DNA from: Micromonospora wenchangensis
GTDB lineage: Bacteria > Actinomycetota > Actinomycetes > Mycobacteriales > Micromonosporaceae
DNA: 64,000 bases
Direction of reading: 5' to 3'
NCBI RefSeq assembly: GCF_002210435.1
Contig: NZ_MZMV01000030.1
Span: 21,472-85,471, forward strand
Shown in pieces: positions 9,018 through 17,403 of the stretch (the first letter of the stretch is position 1; each line of letters begins with the position of its first letter). The notes beneath the pieces were generated by a model. That model was given only the letters and a program-made list of their open reading frames with translations. It had not been told where the DNA came from and did not search any database. The translations under genes were made by a program, and so were the position numbers.

Positions 9018-9691
9018 CTGTGGTCGACCTGGAGCAGGCGGGCACCCCACGACGTAAGCCATGGGTGCGCTCCTGCGGTGAACTGGGCAAACACATCTCC
9101 CGGACGGTTGGTGGGCTGCAGGCGCGATTGCTGCGCGACGCGCCCGACCCAGAGGCGGTGAGCACACTGGCCCGGCTCCGCCGCGGCATCGGTCGGGTGC
9201 CCGGCTTCGACTACACCCTGGAGCGGTACCTCCAGGTTCCCCCGCACCTGTTGGGCCACCGGCCCGCCGACGATGCCGAGGCGGCCGACGCCGAGTACGC
9301 CGCCCACGACGCGGTCACCCTGTACGCGCTGCATCAACAGTCGCGCCGGGAACGCATGCACAGCCCTGGACACGGCCTCGGCCAAGCCCTCGCCGCACTC
9401 GTCCGCGCCTCCAGGTCACCAGAGGGGGTACGGCGTCGCTTCGCCGCACTGGGCACCGCCAGCTCCTACCCCGAAAGCGTCTACCACCTTCGCAGCCTGA
9501 TCGTGATGCTGCGGGAGCAGCAGATTCCACTCGACTACGGCCTGCTCGCCGACGACCTGAAGACCCTGCGCCAACCGGCTCTCCGGCCCCGGGTGCAGGC
9601 CGTGTGGGGCCGGGAGTTCTTCCGCAGCAACCCCAACGATGCCACCGACACCGACGGTGTCACCCCCGACCCTGAGGAGAACGCGTCATGA
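9014..9691 (+). CDS. casB: Cascade small subunit Cse2 (CasB)
   Basis: The protein has 225 residues. Helical, Arg-rich blocks (LARLRRGIGRVPG, HDAVTLYALHQQSR, VRRRFAALGTASSYPESVYHLRSLI) fit the Cse2 family, whose dimer stabilises the R-loop. ATG 9014 overlaps the cas8e stop and is preceded by AGGAGGA, which rules out the longer reading of the same frame starting near 8798. A C-terminal acidic tail (DATDTDGVTPDPEE) seems dispensable. The 3' end overlaps cas7e by ATGA. Confidence 0.92.
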   Translation: MTVVDLEQAGTPRRKPWVRSCGELGKHISRTVGGLQARLLRDAPDPEAVSTLARLRRGIGRVPGFDYTLERYLQVPPHLLGHRPADDAEAADAEYAAHDAVTLYALHQQSRRERMHSPGHGLGQALAALVRASRSPEGVRRRFAALGTASSYPESVYHLRSLIVMLREQQIPLDYGLLADDLKTLRQPALRPRVQAVWGREFFRSNPNDATDTDGVTPDPEENAS

Positions 9692-10812
9692 GCCGCACCA
9701 TCATCGACGTCTACGTGCTGCAGTCCGTACCGCCGAGCAACCTCAACCGGGACGACACCGGCTCGCCGAAGACCGCCATCTATGGTGGTGTCCGCCGTGC
9801 CCGGGTGTCCAGCCAGGCATGGAAGCGGGCTGTCCGGTTGGCCTTCCCCACCCTGGTCGACCGTTCCGAGCTCGGGGAGCGCACCAAACGGGTGGGCGAA
9901 TCCCTCGCGGCCCGACTCAAGGCTCTCGACCCGAGCCTGTCCGACGAGGCGGCCTCCGTCCTGGCAGCCGACGCCTTCGCCGCCTCCGGCCTCGCCAAGG
10001 CGGAGAAGAAGAAGGGCGACGTCAGGGACGTCGAATCCGGTTACCTGCTGTTCCTCAGCCGCCGACAACTGGACAACATCGCCGCTGCCACCCTGGAAGC
10101 CCACCGCGCCGGTGAGGCCATGGACAAGAGCCGGTTCAAGGCGCTGGCCAACGCGGACCACTCGATCGACATCGCCCTGTTCGGGCGGATGGTCGCCGAC
10201 ATGGCCGACATCAACGTCGACGCCGCCTGCCAGGTCGCGCACGCCATCAGCGTGCACGCCGTCGACAACGAGTTCGACTACTTCACCGCCGTCGACGACC
10301 GCAAGGCCGACGCCAGCGAGACCGGCGCGGGCATGATCGGCACGGTCGAGTTCAACTCGTCCACCCTGTACCGCTACGCCACCCTCGACGTGGACGCCCT
10401 GCACCGCACCCTGGGCGACGGAGACGCCACCCGGGCCGCCGTCGAGGCGTTCCTCACGGCTTTCGTCCGTAGCATGCCCACCGGCAAGCAGAACACCTTC
10501 GCCCACCGCACCCTGCCCGACGCGGTGCTGGTGCGGATGCGCGACTCCCAGCCGATCAACCTGGTCGGCGCGTTCGAGACGCCTGTCCGCGAGACCCACA
10601 CCGCTGGCCGGGTGGAACTGGCCGCCGCTGCCCTGGCGAAGCACACCGTCGCGGTCGAGAACGCCTTCGGCGAGCGACCGACCGCCAGCTGGGTCACCCA
10701 GGTCGGCGAGAAGACCGCCGTGCTGGCCGACCTCGGCAAGGCGGTCAGCCTCGGCGAACTGGTCAGCGGCGTGGGGGAACACGTCGCCCTGGCCCTCGGT
10801 CAGCCCGCATGA
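9688..10812 (+). CDS. casC: Cascade backbone Cas7e (Cse4/CasC)
   Basis: The protein has 374 residues. It opens with IIDVYVLQSVPPSNLNRDD and YGGVRRARVSSQAWKRAVR, the canonical Cas7e start, and continues with the RRM-type backbone fold. Six copies coat the crRNA spacer in known Cascades. GTVEFNSSTLYRYATLD and PTGKQNTFAHRTLP are further family landmarks. The start overlaps the cse2 stop and the end overlaps the cas5e start (both ATGA), so the subunits are translationally coupled. Confidence 0.96.
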   Translation: MSRTIIDVYVLQSVPPSNLNRDDTGSPKTAIYGGVRRARVSSQAWKRAVRLAFPTLVDRSELGERTKRVGESLAARLKALDPSLSDEAASVLAADAFAASGLAKAEKKKGDVRDVESGYLLFLSRRQLDNIAAATLEAHRAGEAMDKSRFKALANADHSIDIALFGRMVADMADINVDAACQVAHAISVHAVDNEFDYFTAVDDRKADASETGAGMIGTVEFNSSTLYRYATLDVDALHRTLGDGDATRAAVEAFLTAFVRSMPTGKQNTFAHRTLPDAVLVRMRDSQPINLVGAFETPVRETHTAGRVELAAAALAKHTVAVENAFGERPTASWVTQVGEKTAVLADLGKAVSLGELVSGVGEHVALALGQPA

Positions 10813-11510
10813 GCGTGCTGGTGCTCAGGCTCGCCGGCCCGCTGCAGTCGTGGGGCTCGTCCAGCCGTTTCGCCCGCCGCGGCACCGAGATAGCACCCAC
10901 CAAGAGTGGCGTGATCGGCCTGCTCGCCGCCGCCAGAGGCATCCGCCGCACCGAGCCACTCACCGAACTACTCGGCCTGGAGTTCGGGGTACGCCTGGAC
11001 CAACCCGGACAGCTCCTGCGAGATTTCCAGACCGCCCACTCCCTCGACGGACGCACCAGCGCACCGCTCACCTACCGCTACTACCTGACCGACGCCGCCT
11101 TCCTCGCCGTCCTCAGCGGCGAACGGGAACTACTGCACGGCCTGGCCGACGCCCTGAGCCGCCCACAGTTCCCCCTCTACCTCGGGCGTCGCTCCTGCCC
11201 ACCCGCCGGCCCGATCAACCTCGGCGTCCACGACCTGACCCTCGACAGCGCACTGACGACATGGCCCTGGCTCGCCGCGGACTGGTACCGGCGCAAAGCG
11301 GCCAGCACCATCCGGTTGGAGATCATCCGGGATGCGCGGCCAGACGAACCGGTCACCGAAACCGTGCCCGACGAACCGGTCAGCTTCGACCCCGCCCACC
11401 GGCAACACACCTGGCGCTCGGTGCTACGCCGACACGTGGACGTCACCAACGACCTCGCGGAACGGGCCCACGTCACCGACCACGACCCGTTAAGCCTGCT
11501 GGGAGGCTGA
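10809..11510 (+). CDS. casD: Cascade Cas5e (CasD), crRNA 5'-handle binding subunit
   Basis: The protein has 233 residues. It starts LVLRLAGPLQSWGSSSRFARR and continues PTKSGVIGLLAAARGI, the hallmark of Cas5 in type I-E. SRPQFPLYLGRRSCPPAGPI is a second well-conserved Cas5e block. In Cascade it caps the crRNA 5' handle. The start lies in the ATGA overlap with cas7e. cas6e begins 2 nt after its TGA, with GGGAGG inside the cas5e tail as ribosome site. Confidence 0.95.
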   Translation: MSVLVLRLAGPLQSWGSSSRFARRGTEIAPTKSGVIGLLAAARGIRRTEPLTELLGLEFGVRLDQPGQLLRDFQTAHSLDGRTSAPLTYRYYLTDAAFLAVLSGERELLHGLADALSRPQFPLYLGRRSCPPAGPINLGVHDLTLDSALTTWPWLAADWYRRKAASTIRLEIIRDARPDEPVTETVPDEPVSFDPAHRQHTWRSVLRRHVDVTNDLAERAHVTDHDPLSLLGG

Positions 11511-11512
11511 CC

Positions 11513-12178
11513 ATGTACCTCACCCGGTTCCGAATCAACGTCGCCCGCCGGGGCGCGCGAAAGCTGCTCTCCTCACCCCATGCCATGCACGGCGCCGTCC
11601 GCGCGGCCTTCGCCGCACCCGAAGACCACGAGCACGCCGGCAGCCGCACCCTGTGGCGACTCGACACCCCGGCCACCTCGACCGTGCACCTCTACATCGT
11701 CAGCCCCGGCCGACCCGACCTCACCCACCTCGTGGAACAGGCCGGCTGGCCCACTACGGAAGCCTGGGTGACCCGCGACTATGACGGACTGCTCCAGTCC
11801 CTCCGTCCCGGCCAGCAGTGGGCATTCCGACTCACCGCCAACCCGACGCACAGCGGCCGGAAGACCGCCGACGCGAAGGAGACCCAACGCTTCGGCTACC
11901 TGCGGGAAGAGGAGCAGATCGGATGGCTGACCAGCCGCGCCGACCGGCACGGCTTCGCCATCGCACCGCAACATGACGGCCTACCCAACCTACGGCTGCA
12001 CCGCCGCCAGGCGCAGACCTTCAAACGGGGCATGGGAACGGTCACGCTCACCACGGTGACGTACGACGGCATCCTCCAGGTCACCGACGCCGACGCCATC
12101 CGCCGCGCCATGACCAGCGGAATCGGGCACGCCAAGGCGTACGGATGCGGCCTGCTCACCCTCGCCCCGGCCACCTGA
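11513..12178 (+). CDS. casE: crRNA endoribonuclease Cas6e (Cse3/CasE)
   Basis: The protein has 221 residues. It starts MYLTRFRINVARRGARKLL with the catalytic region SPHAMHGAVR; His26 is the likely catalytic histidine by analogy with Thermus Cse3. The C-terminal glycine-rich loop GIGHAKAYGCGLL is intact, so repeat-RNA cleavage is expected to work. It is the last gene of the operon. In a typical I-E locus cas1, cas2 and an array follow here; instead a tyrosine-recombinase fragment begins 123 nt downstream. The system must therefore use crRNA and spacers from elsewhere, or not be classical immunity at all. Confidence 0.95.
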   Translation: MYLTRFRINVARRGARKLLSSPHAMHGAVRAAFAAPEDHEHAGSRTLWRLDTPATSTVHLYIVSPGRPDLTHLVEQAGWPTTEAWVTRDYDGLLQSLRPGQQWAFRLTANPTHSGRKTADAKETQRFGYLREEEQIGWLTSRADRHGFAIAPQHDGLPNLRLHRRQAQTFKRGMGTVTLTTVTYDGILQVTDADAIRRAMTSGIGHAKAYGCGLLTLAPAT

Positions 12179-12301
12179 CCAACACCGCCCGGCCGGCGGA
12201 TCATCTACGCTGATGTAGCTGACCTGCAGCCAAACCAGCCCAGAGTCGCGCGGTTCGTCTTGCCCGACGGTTGGTCGAAGCAGTCGTGAGCGGTCGAGCA
12301 A

Positions 12302-12517
12302 GGTGGCCTTATCCAAGCAGAAGCCGAAGACCGATCCGACCCGGCGAGCACCGCCGGCCTGTCGTGTGCGCAGGCCGAGGCGCTGCTCGCCGCCGCCGAC
12401 ACCGGCACCCAGGCCGCCCGTACTGCGGCGATTGTTGCCCTGCTGCCGTACACCGGGCTGCGCGTGGGGGAGCTCGTCGGCACCGATGTTGAGCAGCTCG
12501 ACCACGACCGCAACCGA
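12302..12517 (+). pseudogene. Tyrosine recombinase/integrase fragment
   Basis: In one frame, following a TGA at 12287-12289, the residues LSCAQAEALLAAADTGTQ and AALLPYTGLRVGELVGTDV are readable. This is the beginning of the catalytic domain of a phage-type integrase with the box I arginine (TGLRVGEL). The usual continuation with the box II residues HxxR and the catalytic Tyr is absent; after about 12515 the similarity stops. This is a decayed recombinase directly behind the cas operon and suggests past mobility or insertion at that point. Confidence 0.75.
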
Positions 12518-12533
12518 TCGAACATATGTGCGA
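12518..12533. promoter_or_regulatory. LexA (SOS) box-like palindrome
   Basis: TCGAACATATGTGCGA differs at one position from the actinobacterial LexA consensus TCGAAC-N4-GTTCGA. It lies exactly where the integrase remnant ends and 14 nt before a GTG (12548) opening a short possible coding stretch. It may be the promoter operator of a damage-inducible gene whose coding part has decayed. The match is seen directly; binding is inferred. Confidence 0.4.
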
Positions 12534-12547
12534 TTACAGTGCTGACC

Positions 12548-12880
12548 GTGGAGTGGCGCATCATCATCCGCTGGGACTCCGCCGGTAACTCGCCGGCCGG
12601 GACGACGGTCGTCGAGCGCACGGTCGACACCCGGCCCAGCTACGCCACCTGGCCGCGCGAGCCCCCGCCGACCCGCACGCGGTTGCCTTCCCCTATCGCC
12701 GCGTCCGCGAGTTGGTCGGCGACGAGCCGACGCACTGCCGCACCGGGCACGCCTACGCCGGAGGGTCGGCCACACGGCCGGTCCGAGACTGGTGGCCGTG
12801 CCGCTGCGGCGGCCACCTGGTGCTGCGGTGCCGCCGCTGCCCGGACGTGCTGGCGGACCCACCGGTGGCGGCGACTGCGA
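12548..12880 (+). pseudogene. Possible zinc-ribbon protein relic with frameshift
   Basis: From GTG 12548 one frame reads VEWRIIIRWDSAGNSPAGTT, which looks like genuine coding. Around 12630-12660 the plausible reading moves to another frame: DPHAVAFPYRRVRELVGD, then HCRTGHAYAGG, WWPCRCGGHLVLRCRRC. The CxxxxH and CxCGGH...CxxC spacing suggests a zinc-ribbon. No single frame joins the halves, so either a 1-nt indel has broken the gene or the two halves are unrelated. It sits between a LexA-like box and a hairpin. No family was recognised. Confidence 0.35.
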
Positions 12881-12886
12881 CGCGAA

Positions 12887-12916
12887 GGGGCGGGCCGCGT
12901 CTCCGTGACCCGCCCC
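12887..12916. terminator. Hairpin terminator between convergent units
   Basis: GGGGCGGG and CCCGCCCC (8-bp arms, 14-nt loop) lie 33 nt beyond the stop of the minus-strand XRE gene and after the zinc-ribbon relic on the plus strand. There is no clear T-run, which is normal in actinobacteria. Confidence 0.5.
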
Positions 12917-12948
12917 GGCTGGTCCGTCTTGCGGACCAGCTCGTCGGG

Positions 12949-14340
12949 TCAAGCCGCCAACGCTTCACGGAGCGATCGGGCGGCCGGCAGCTCGGGCCAC
13001 CGCCGTGCCAACGTCCTGTCCAGCGCCCGCAACTCTCCGGCGATCCGTCCCGACCCCGACTGCCGGCACACCTCGACGCAGACAAGACCCAATTCGGCAG
13101 CCCGCACCGGATCAGGATCGGCACCGGCAACGACGACGTTGGCGAGTTTCGCCCGCAGATGCGCCAGGTCGCGGGCCAGGTGAGCCGGCGTCTCCTGGAT
13201 CTTGCGCTCCAGGATCGCCGTCGCCGTTGTCGGGTCGCCCGCGCTGCGGTACGCGCTGGCGCTCTGCTCTTCCAGAGTGGCCAGGTCGTATCCGTGCAAG
13301 TAGAGCGGCGCTGTCGGGCGCACGTCGTCGGGATGCTCCCGCAGCAGGGCCGCCGCGGTGTCGAGGCAGTTACGGAAGCGGCCGACGTCACCGAGTTGGG
13401 CCCAGCCTCGGGCTTCCTGCTGGCTGGCCAGCGCGATCAACTTCGGGCTCACGTCGCCCCGTACGCGCTGGGCGGCGGCGGCTAAACCGACGACGGCTGC
13501 CGGGTCAGTGTCAAGGGTGGCGATGTTGCTCTTTCGCACGAGCATGTACGCCACCATCTCGTCATCGCCGGCGGCCTGTGCCCACTGTGAGGCCCGGTCG
13601 GACCAGTGCCAGGCGGCGGGCAGTTCCCCGGCGTCCTGGTGCAGCCAGCCGGCGAACTCGGCGTACTGGGTCAGCAGCCGCAGCACCGGCCGGTCGGCGC
13701 CCGGCGCGATGTGCCGGCGCAGGCTGTCGAGGACGTCGAGTTGCGCCATCACCGGCCCGAGGAGTTGCCGGGGGCCGAGCATCTTGTCGGCGGTGTAGTG
13801 CTCAGCGAGCAGCCGGCGGAAGTAGTCGAGAACCTGCGGGTCGGGTCGGCGTGGGCCGTCGAGCATCCGTCGTACCCGGTCAGCCTGGTCGAGGTCGGTC
13901 ACGCCGGCCGGCAGCACGGCCCGCAGCGCGCCGGTGGCCAGCAGGTGAGAGAACTCGCGTCGCGTCAGGGCCACCTGCACGCTCCTTCCGTCCGCCGTCC
14001 GTAGCTCCAGCCTCACCGTATCGCCGGAGCCGGCGGCAATGCCGGCCCCTCGCGTTGCCCGATTCCGCTGCTTGTGGGCGGGGTCAGGCGGGGCCAGGGC
14101 GCGGAGCCGGGCCAGCAGCCCGCCGGTGTGCAGCGCCTCGTCAAGGGCCTTGACCACCGTAGGGTCGACGAGGTGTTCGCCACGTTCGGCGCGGGACAGG
14201 CGGCTGAAGTCGTAGTGGGTGGCTTTGCCGAGGGCCCGCAGCGACAGCCCGGCCTCGGTGCGGAGCTGCCGCAAGGCAAGGCCGAACACGGTTTGCACGG
14301 CCGGCACATTGGCCGGGTCAGGAAGCGTATTCCCATCCAT
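12949..14340 (-). CDS. XRE-family transcriptional regulator with TPR-like sensor domain
   Basis: The protein has 463 residues. Residues about 12-65 form a helix-turn-helix of the XRE/HTH_3 type (ALRQLRTEAGLSLRALG, FSRLSRAERGEHLVDPTVV). The remaining 380 residues are helical repeats (AEFAGWLHQDAGELPAAWHW, ASAYRSAGDPTTATAIL) like the TPR domains of many actinobacterial XRE proteins that sense peptides or small molecules. ATG 14340 starts right before the HTH; the frame stays open farther upstream but that part shows no family similarity. The gene is divergent from the glycine-rich-domain-like gene (107 nt between starts), so it probably controls that gene and the phosphotransferase behind it. 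Confidence 0.85.
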   Translation of the reverse strand: MDGNTLPDPANVPAVQTVFGLALRQLRTEAGLSLRALGKATHYDFSRLSRAERGEHLVDPTVVKALDEALHTGGLLARLRALAPPDPAHKQRNRATRGAGIAAGSGDTVRLELRTADGRSVQVALTRREFSHLLATGALRAVLPAGVTDLDQADRVRRMLDGPRRPDPQVLDYFRRLLAEHYTADKMLGPRQLLGPVMAQLDVLDSLRRHIAPGADRPVLRLLTQYAEFAGWLHQDAGELPAAWHWSDRASQWAQAAGDDEMVAYMLVRKSNIATLDTDPAAVVGLAAAAQRVRGDVSPKLIALASQQEARGWAQLGDVGRFRNCLDTAAALLREHPDDVRPTAPLYLHGYDLATLEEQSASAYRSAGDPTTATAILERKIQETPAHLARDLAHLRAKLANVVVAGADPDPVRAAELGLVCVEVCRQSGSGRIAGELRALDRTLARRWPELPAARSLREALAA

Positions 14341-14446
14341 CCTGGCCGATGTTGCCGCAACACCCGCCCCATTCACAAGGGGTCCCCTAACGACCACGCT
14401 GGGTGAAGACCTGGCAGAGAGCCAAGGCAGACACAGAGGAGCAGAC

Positions 14447-14914
14447 ATGACCGCGACCGCGCTCAAACCGACGACCGCCCTGAGGCGAGGGTCTTCGCTG
14501 GTGTCCCCCGAACTGTTCGCGCGGCTCACCGACCGCATCGCCAAGGACCACCCGGAGCTGCCCGACGGCATGCCGGCGCGCATCCTCGACCAGGCGCTGG
14601 CGTTCCTCGCCGCTGCCGCCGTCACGACCACGCCGATCGGCCCCTCCGACATGGTCGACATCGGCTGGCACACCTTCCTCCTCTACAGCCGCGACTACAG
14701 CGAGTTCTGCGACCGGATCGCCGGCCGGTTCATCCACCACGAGCCGGAGGACGGCAGCGAGTGGCCGACCGTCCCCGCCCGTGGGGCCGTGCCACTGGCC
14801 CGGGCCGTCGACGCCATCGCCGCCGTCGGCTACCAAATCGACCGGCCGCTGTGGCGTGGCAAGGCGGACTGCACGCAGTGCCACGCCGGGTGCACCGACA
14901 GCCCGACACGCTGA
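14447..14914 (+). CDS. Glycine-rich domain-containing (GRDP)-like protein
   Basis: The protein has 155 residues. The core MVDIGWHTFLLYSRDYSEFC with RFIHHEP matches proteins annotated as glycine-rich domain-containing or GRDP-like in Streptomyces and Micromonospora. Their biochemical role is unknown. The C-terminus carries a CTQCHAGC cysteine cluster. ATG 14447 follows AGAGGAG. It is divergent from the XRE regulator and followed by a strong hairpin and the phosphotransferase gene; I recall the XRE/GRDP-like/phosphotransferase trio as common in actinomycetes. Confidence 0.75.
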   Translation: MTATALKPTTALRRGSSLVSPELFARLTDRIAKDHPELPDGMPARILDQALAFLAAAAVTTTPIGPSDMVDIGWHTFLLYSRDYSEFCDRIAGRFIHHEPEDGSEWPTVPARGAVPLARAVDAIAAVGYQIDRPLWRGKADCTQCHAGCTDSPTR

Positions 14915-14933
14915 GCTGAACCGCGCCCCGCCG

Positions 14934-14974
14934 CTGCGGCGACCGTAGGCTGCATGCGTCTACGGTCGCCGCAG
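14934..14974. terminator. Perfect 15-bp-arm hairpin between GRDP-like gene and phosphotransferase
   Basis: CTGCGGCGACCGTAG, an 11-nt loop, then CTACGGTCGCCGCAG. The stem begins 20 nt after the upstream stop and ends 16 nt before ATG 14991, just before the GAGGGAG ribosome site. It can act as a terminator of the first gene or as an attenuating or regulatory hairpin in the leader of the second. No T-run follows. Confidence 0.7.
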
Positions 14975-14990
14975 TCAGCGAGGGAGTGGG

Positions 14991-15785
14991 ATGCCCGACC
15001 GCCACTGGGAGGACCTGCCAGCTACGGTTCGGCTTGCCATCGAGTCCCACATCGGCCCGGTCCGGGCAGCCCGGTCGGCGTCCACCGGTTCCGTGTCAAG
15101 CCTCGCCGCGACCCTGGACACCGACGGCGGGCGCATCTTCTGCAAGGCCATCCAGACGAGCAACCCCTTGGCCCGGATGCACCACGCCGAGGCCCGAGTC
15201 AATCCTTGGCTACCCGACATCGCACCCAGGCTGCGGTGGAAAATCGAGGAGAGCGACTGGCTGGCTCTCGGCTTCGATCACGTGCCCGGCCGGCACGCTG
15301 ACCTGACCCCCGGGTCTACCGACCTGCCCGTCATCGCCGACACCCTGACCGCGCTCACACAAGGGCTGACCCCGTGCCCGCCGGTCCGAGTTCAGGCGGC
15401 GACCAAGCGCTGGGAGGGCTTCATCGCCCCTGAGTTGGTCGACGGGGAAACCCTCCTGCATACCGACGTCACGCCGTTCAACTTCCTGGTCGACACCCGG
15501 GTGCACGTCGTCGACTGGTCCATGCCGTGCCGGGGCGCGGCGTGGATCGACACCGCCCTGATGATCGTCCGACTCGTCCGAGCCGGACACAGCCCGGCGG
15601 ACTCTGAAGAGTGGGCCGACCAGATCCCAGCGTGGAAGCAGGCCGCACCCGACGCAGTCGACGCCTTCGCCGCAGCGCTCGCTGACCTGTGGGAGCAGCG
15701 GCGGCAGGAGAGCCCGGCCCCGCATCGCGGACCGCTCGCGGTTGCTGCCCGCTCGTGGGCCAGCTACCGGGGTGCGTCGGCATGA
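14991..15785 (+). CDS. Aminoglycoside phosphotransferase-like kinase (APH family)
   Basis: The protein has 264 residues. LLHTDVTPFNFLV is the catalytic HxDxxxxN loop of APH/choline-kinase-like enzymes and VHVVDWSMP is the metal-binding Asp motif. The N-terminal Lys loop is degenerate (RIFCKAIQ). The substrate is unknown; many such chromosomal enzymes do not confer drug resistance. ATG 14991 has GAGGGAG upstream. It lies directly behind the strong hairpin and in the same direction as the GRDP-like gene. Confidence 0.82.
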   Translation: MPDRHWEDLPATVRLAIESHIGPVRAARSASTGSVSSLAATLDTDGGRIFCKAIQTSNPLARMHHAEARVNPWLPDIAPRLRWKIEESDWLALGFDHVPGRHADLTPGSTDLPVIADTLTALTQGLTPCPPVRVQAATKRWEGFIAPELVDGETLLHTDVTPFNFLVDTRVHVVDWSMPCRGAAWIDTALMIVRLVRAGHSPADSEEWADQIPAWKQAAPDAVDAFAAALADLWEQRRQESPAPHRGPLAVAARSWASYRGASA

Positions 15786-15891
15786 CTAACTGCTCCTAAC
15801 TAAATGAGGTTGGGCGTAACTGGACGGACGTGAGGACCGTTCTGCATGAACGTGAGAGGTCAGTCCGCAGTAGCTTGATCTGATCTGTGCG

Positions 15892-16205
15892 TTGAGTCCG
15901 GTTGGCAGCGGCCGCACCCCCACCCACGACCTCCGCGAGATCTTCAACGCCATCCTCTACGTCAACCGCACCGGCATCGCCTGGCGCTACCTACCCCACG
16001 ACTTCCCACCCCACCCGACGGTCTACGGCTACTTCGCCGCCTGGAGCAAAGAAGGCATCCTCACCGCACTCAACTACCAACTCACCGGCCTCGTCCGTGA
16101 CCACCACGGCCGCACCACCACACCCACCGCATCCATCATGGACAGCCAAAGCGTCAGAACTCCACCAACGTCCCACTGTCCACACAGCGCACCGACGCCG
16201 GAAAG
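15892..16205 (+). pseudogene. IS5-family transposase, N-proximal fragment
   Basis: The frame reads THDLREIFNAILYVNRTGIAWRYLPHDFPPHPTVYGYFAAW, seen here in pieces, and IMDSQSV, typical of the IS5 group (DUF4096-type N-terminus plus the first catalytic Asp in MDSQ). The first 40 or so residues are missing or replaced. A 1-nt deletion after GTCAGAACT breaks the frame; in the shifted frame the conserved VPLSTQRTDAGK continues and then stops matching exactly at DAGK (16205). The rest of the enzyme reappears at 18770. Confidence 0.8.
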
Positions 16206-16353
16206 TGCACTGCCCTCGTAGCGTGGAGGCACGCCTACTGCTGATCGTGGGTGCGGCGTGCCGTCACGCACCAGTGCTCTCGCTGGGCCCAGCATGCGCA
16301 GCTGCCGATGCGGATGGGGCTGCCATGCCGCGAGCGCGTCGACCGTGGAGGGA

Positions 16354-17313
16354 TCACGCCCTAGCCCGGTTGAATCGGGCGCCCCATTTGTGGATCTGCT
16401 CGAGCAGTTCGGGCGGGTCGAGGACACGGAAGTCGGCGCCGAGCGCTCCCAGTGCCATGGTCGGCCAGTCCAGGGAGTCGGCGGTCATCCGCACTCGGCA
16501 GTGCTTGGCGTCGAGCTCCTCGACTGTACCCCACCGACCGATCCGCTCGCGCACGGCTGCGGCCGGGGCGTCGACCAAGGCCTCCACCCGGTACGGGCGG
16601 GACAGGTTGCCCAGGCTGGTGCGGACGAACTCGGCCGCGTCCGCGGCGGGCAGGTCGCGGGGCCGGAACCGGGAGCCGGTGCCGTGTGGCGCGGTGAGGC
16701 GGTCGATTCGGAAGCTGCGCCAGTGGTGCCGGGTGAGGTCGTAGGCGACCAGGTACCAGCGGCGGCCGAGGGAAACCAGCCGATGCGGCTCGACGTGCCG
16801 CTCGGTGTGCTGACCGTCGGCGGCGGTGTAGGAGAAGCGGAGGTGTTCACTGTCCCGGCAGGCCAGCGCGACCGCGGTGAGCACGCCCGGGTCGACGCCT
16901 GGCCGGGTCGGGCTGTCCCAGCCGGCGGGCAGGGTCATCGCGCGCAGCGCCTCGACTTGGCGCCGTAGCCGGGTCGGCATCACCTGCACCACCTTGGCCA
17001 GCATCCGCACGGAGGACTCGGCGAGGCCCTCCACCGAGCTGTGCGCGGCGGCCTGCAGCCCCACGGCTAGGGCGACTGCCTCCTCGTCGTCGACCACTAG
17101 CGGCGGTAATGACGCGCCCGCGGTGAGCTGGTAGCCGCCGTCGACGCCGCGCTGCGCCTCGACCGGGTAGCCCAGCTCGCGCAGCCGGTCGATGTCACGG
17201 CGCAGGGTGCGGACGGAGACGCCCAGCCGCTCGGCCAGTTCGGTGCCCAGCCAGTACCGGTGGGTCTGGAGCAAGGACAGCAGCCGCAGTGTCCGGGTGC
17301 TGGTGTTCGCCAT
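16354..17313 (-). CDS. YafY-type transcriptional regulator with HTH and WYL domains
   Basis: The protein has 319 residues. The N-terminal winged helix (LGTELAERLGVSVRTLRRDIDRLRELGYPV) and the central WYL domain (RRWYLVAYDLTRHHWRSFRIDR) are clear; a C-terminal WCX-like region follows (EALVDAPAAAVRERIG). Such proteins act as ligand-responsive regulators, in several cases of DNA-damage or defence genes. The gene is divergent from the DinB-family gene with 90 nt between starts, a common pair in actinobacteria. It lies inside the 2.5-kb segment that separates the two halves of the IS5 transposase. Confidence 0.9.
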   Translation of the reverse strand: MANTSTRTLRLLSLLQTHRYWLGTELAERLGVSVRTLRRDIDRLRELGYPVEAQRGVDGGYQLTAGASLPPLVVDDEEAVALAVGLQAAAHSSVEGLAESSVRMLAKVVQVMPTRLRRQVEALRAMTLPAGWDSPTRPGVDPGVLTAVALACRDSEHLRFSYTAADGQHTERHVEPHRLVSLGRRWYLVAYDLTRHHWRSFRIDRLTAPHGTGSRFRPRDLPAADAAEFVRTSLGNLSRPYRVEALVDAPAAAVRERIGRWGTVEELDAKHCRVRMTADSLDWPTMALGALGADFRVLDPPELLEQIHKWGARFNRARA

Positions 17314-17403
17314 GATCTCGATTCTTCCGCAATTCAGGCCAGAAAGTGACCGCTATGGTCCCTAGCGTGTCCTTGACCGAACCATCAGGAAAGGCAAGAG
17401 ACC

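Noticed and set aside
12179..13000. Search for a type I-E CRISPR array behind cas6e
   Set aside because: No 28-29-nt direct repeats with regular spacing are present here, and none was noticed elsewhere in the window.
14991..15785. Calling the phosphotransferase an aminoglycoside resistance gene
   Set aside because: Only the general APH fold and catalytic loop are visible; no substrate-specific features can be recognised.
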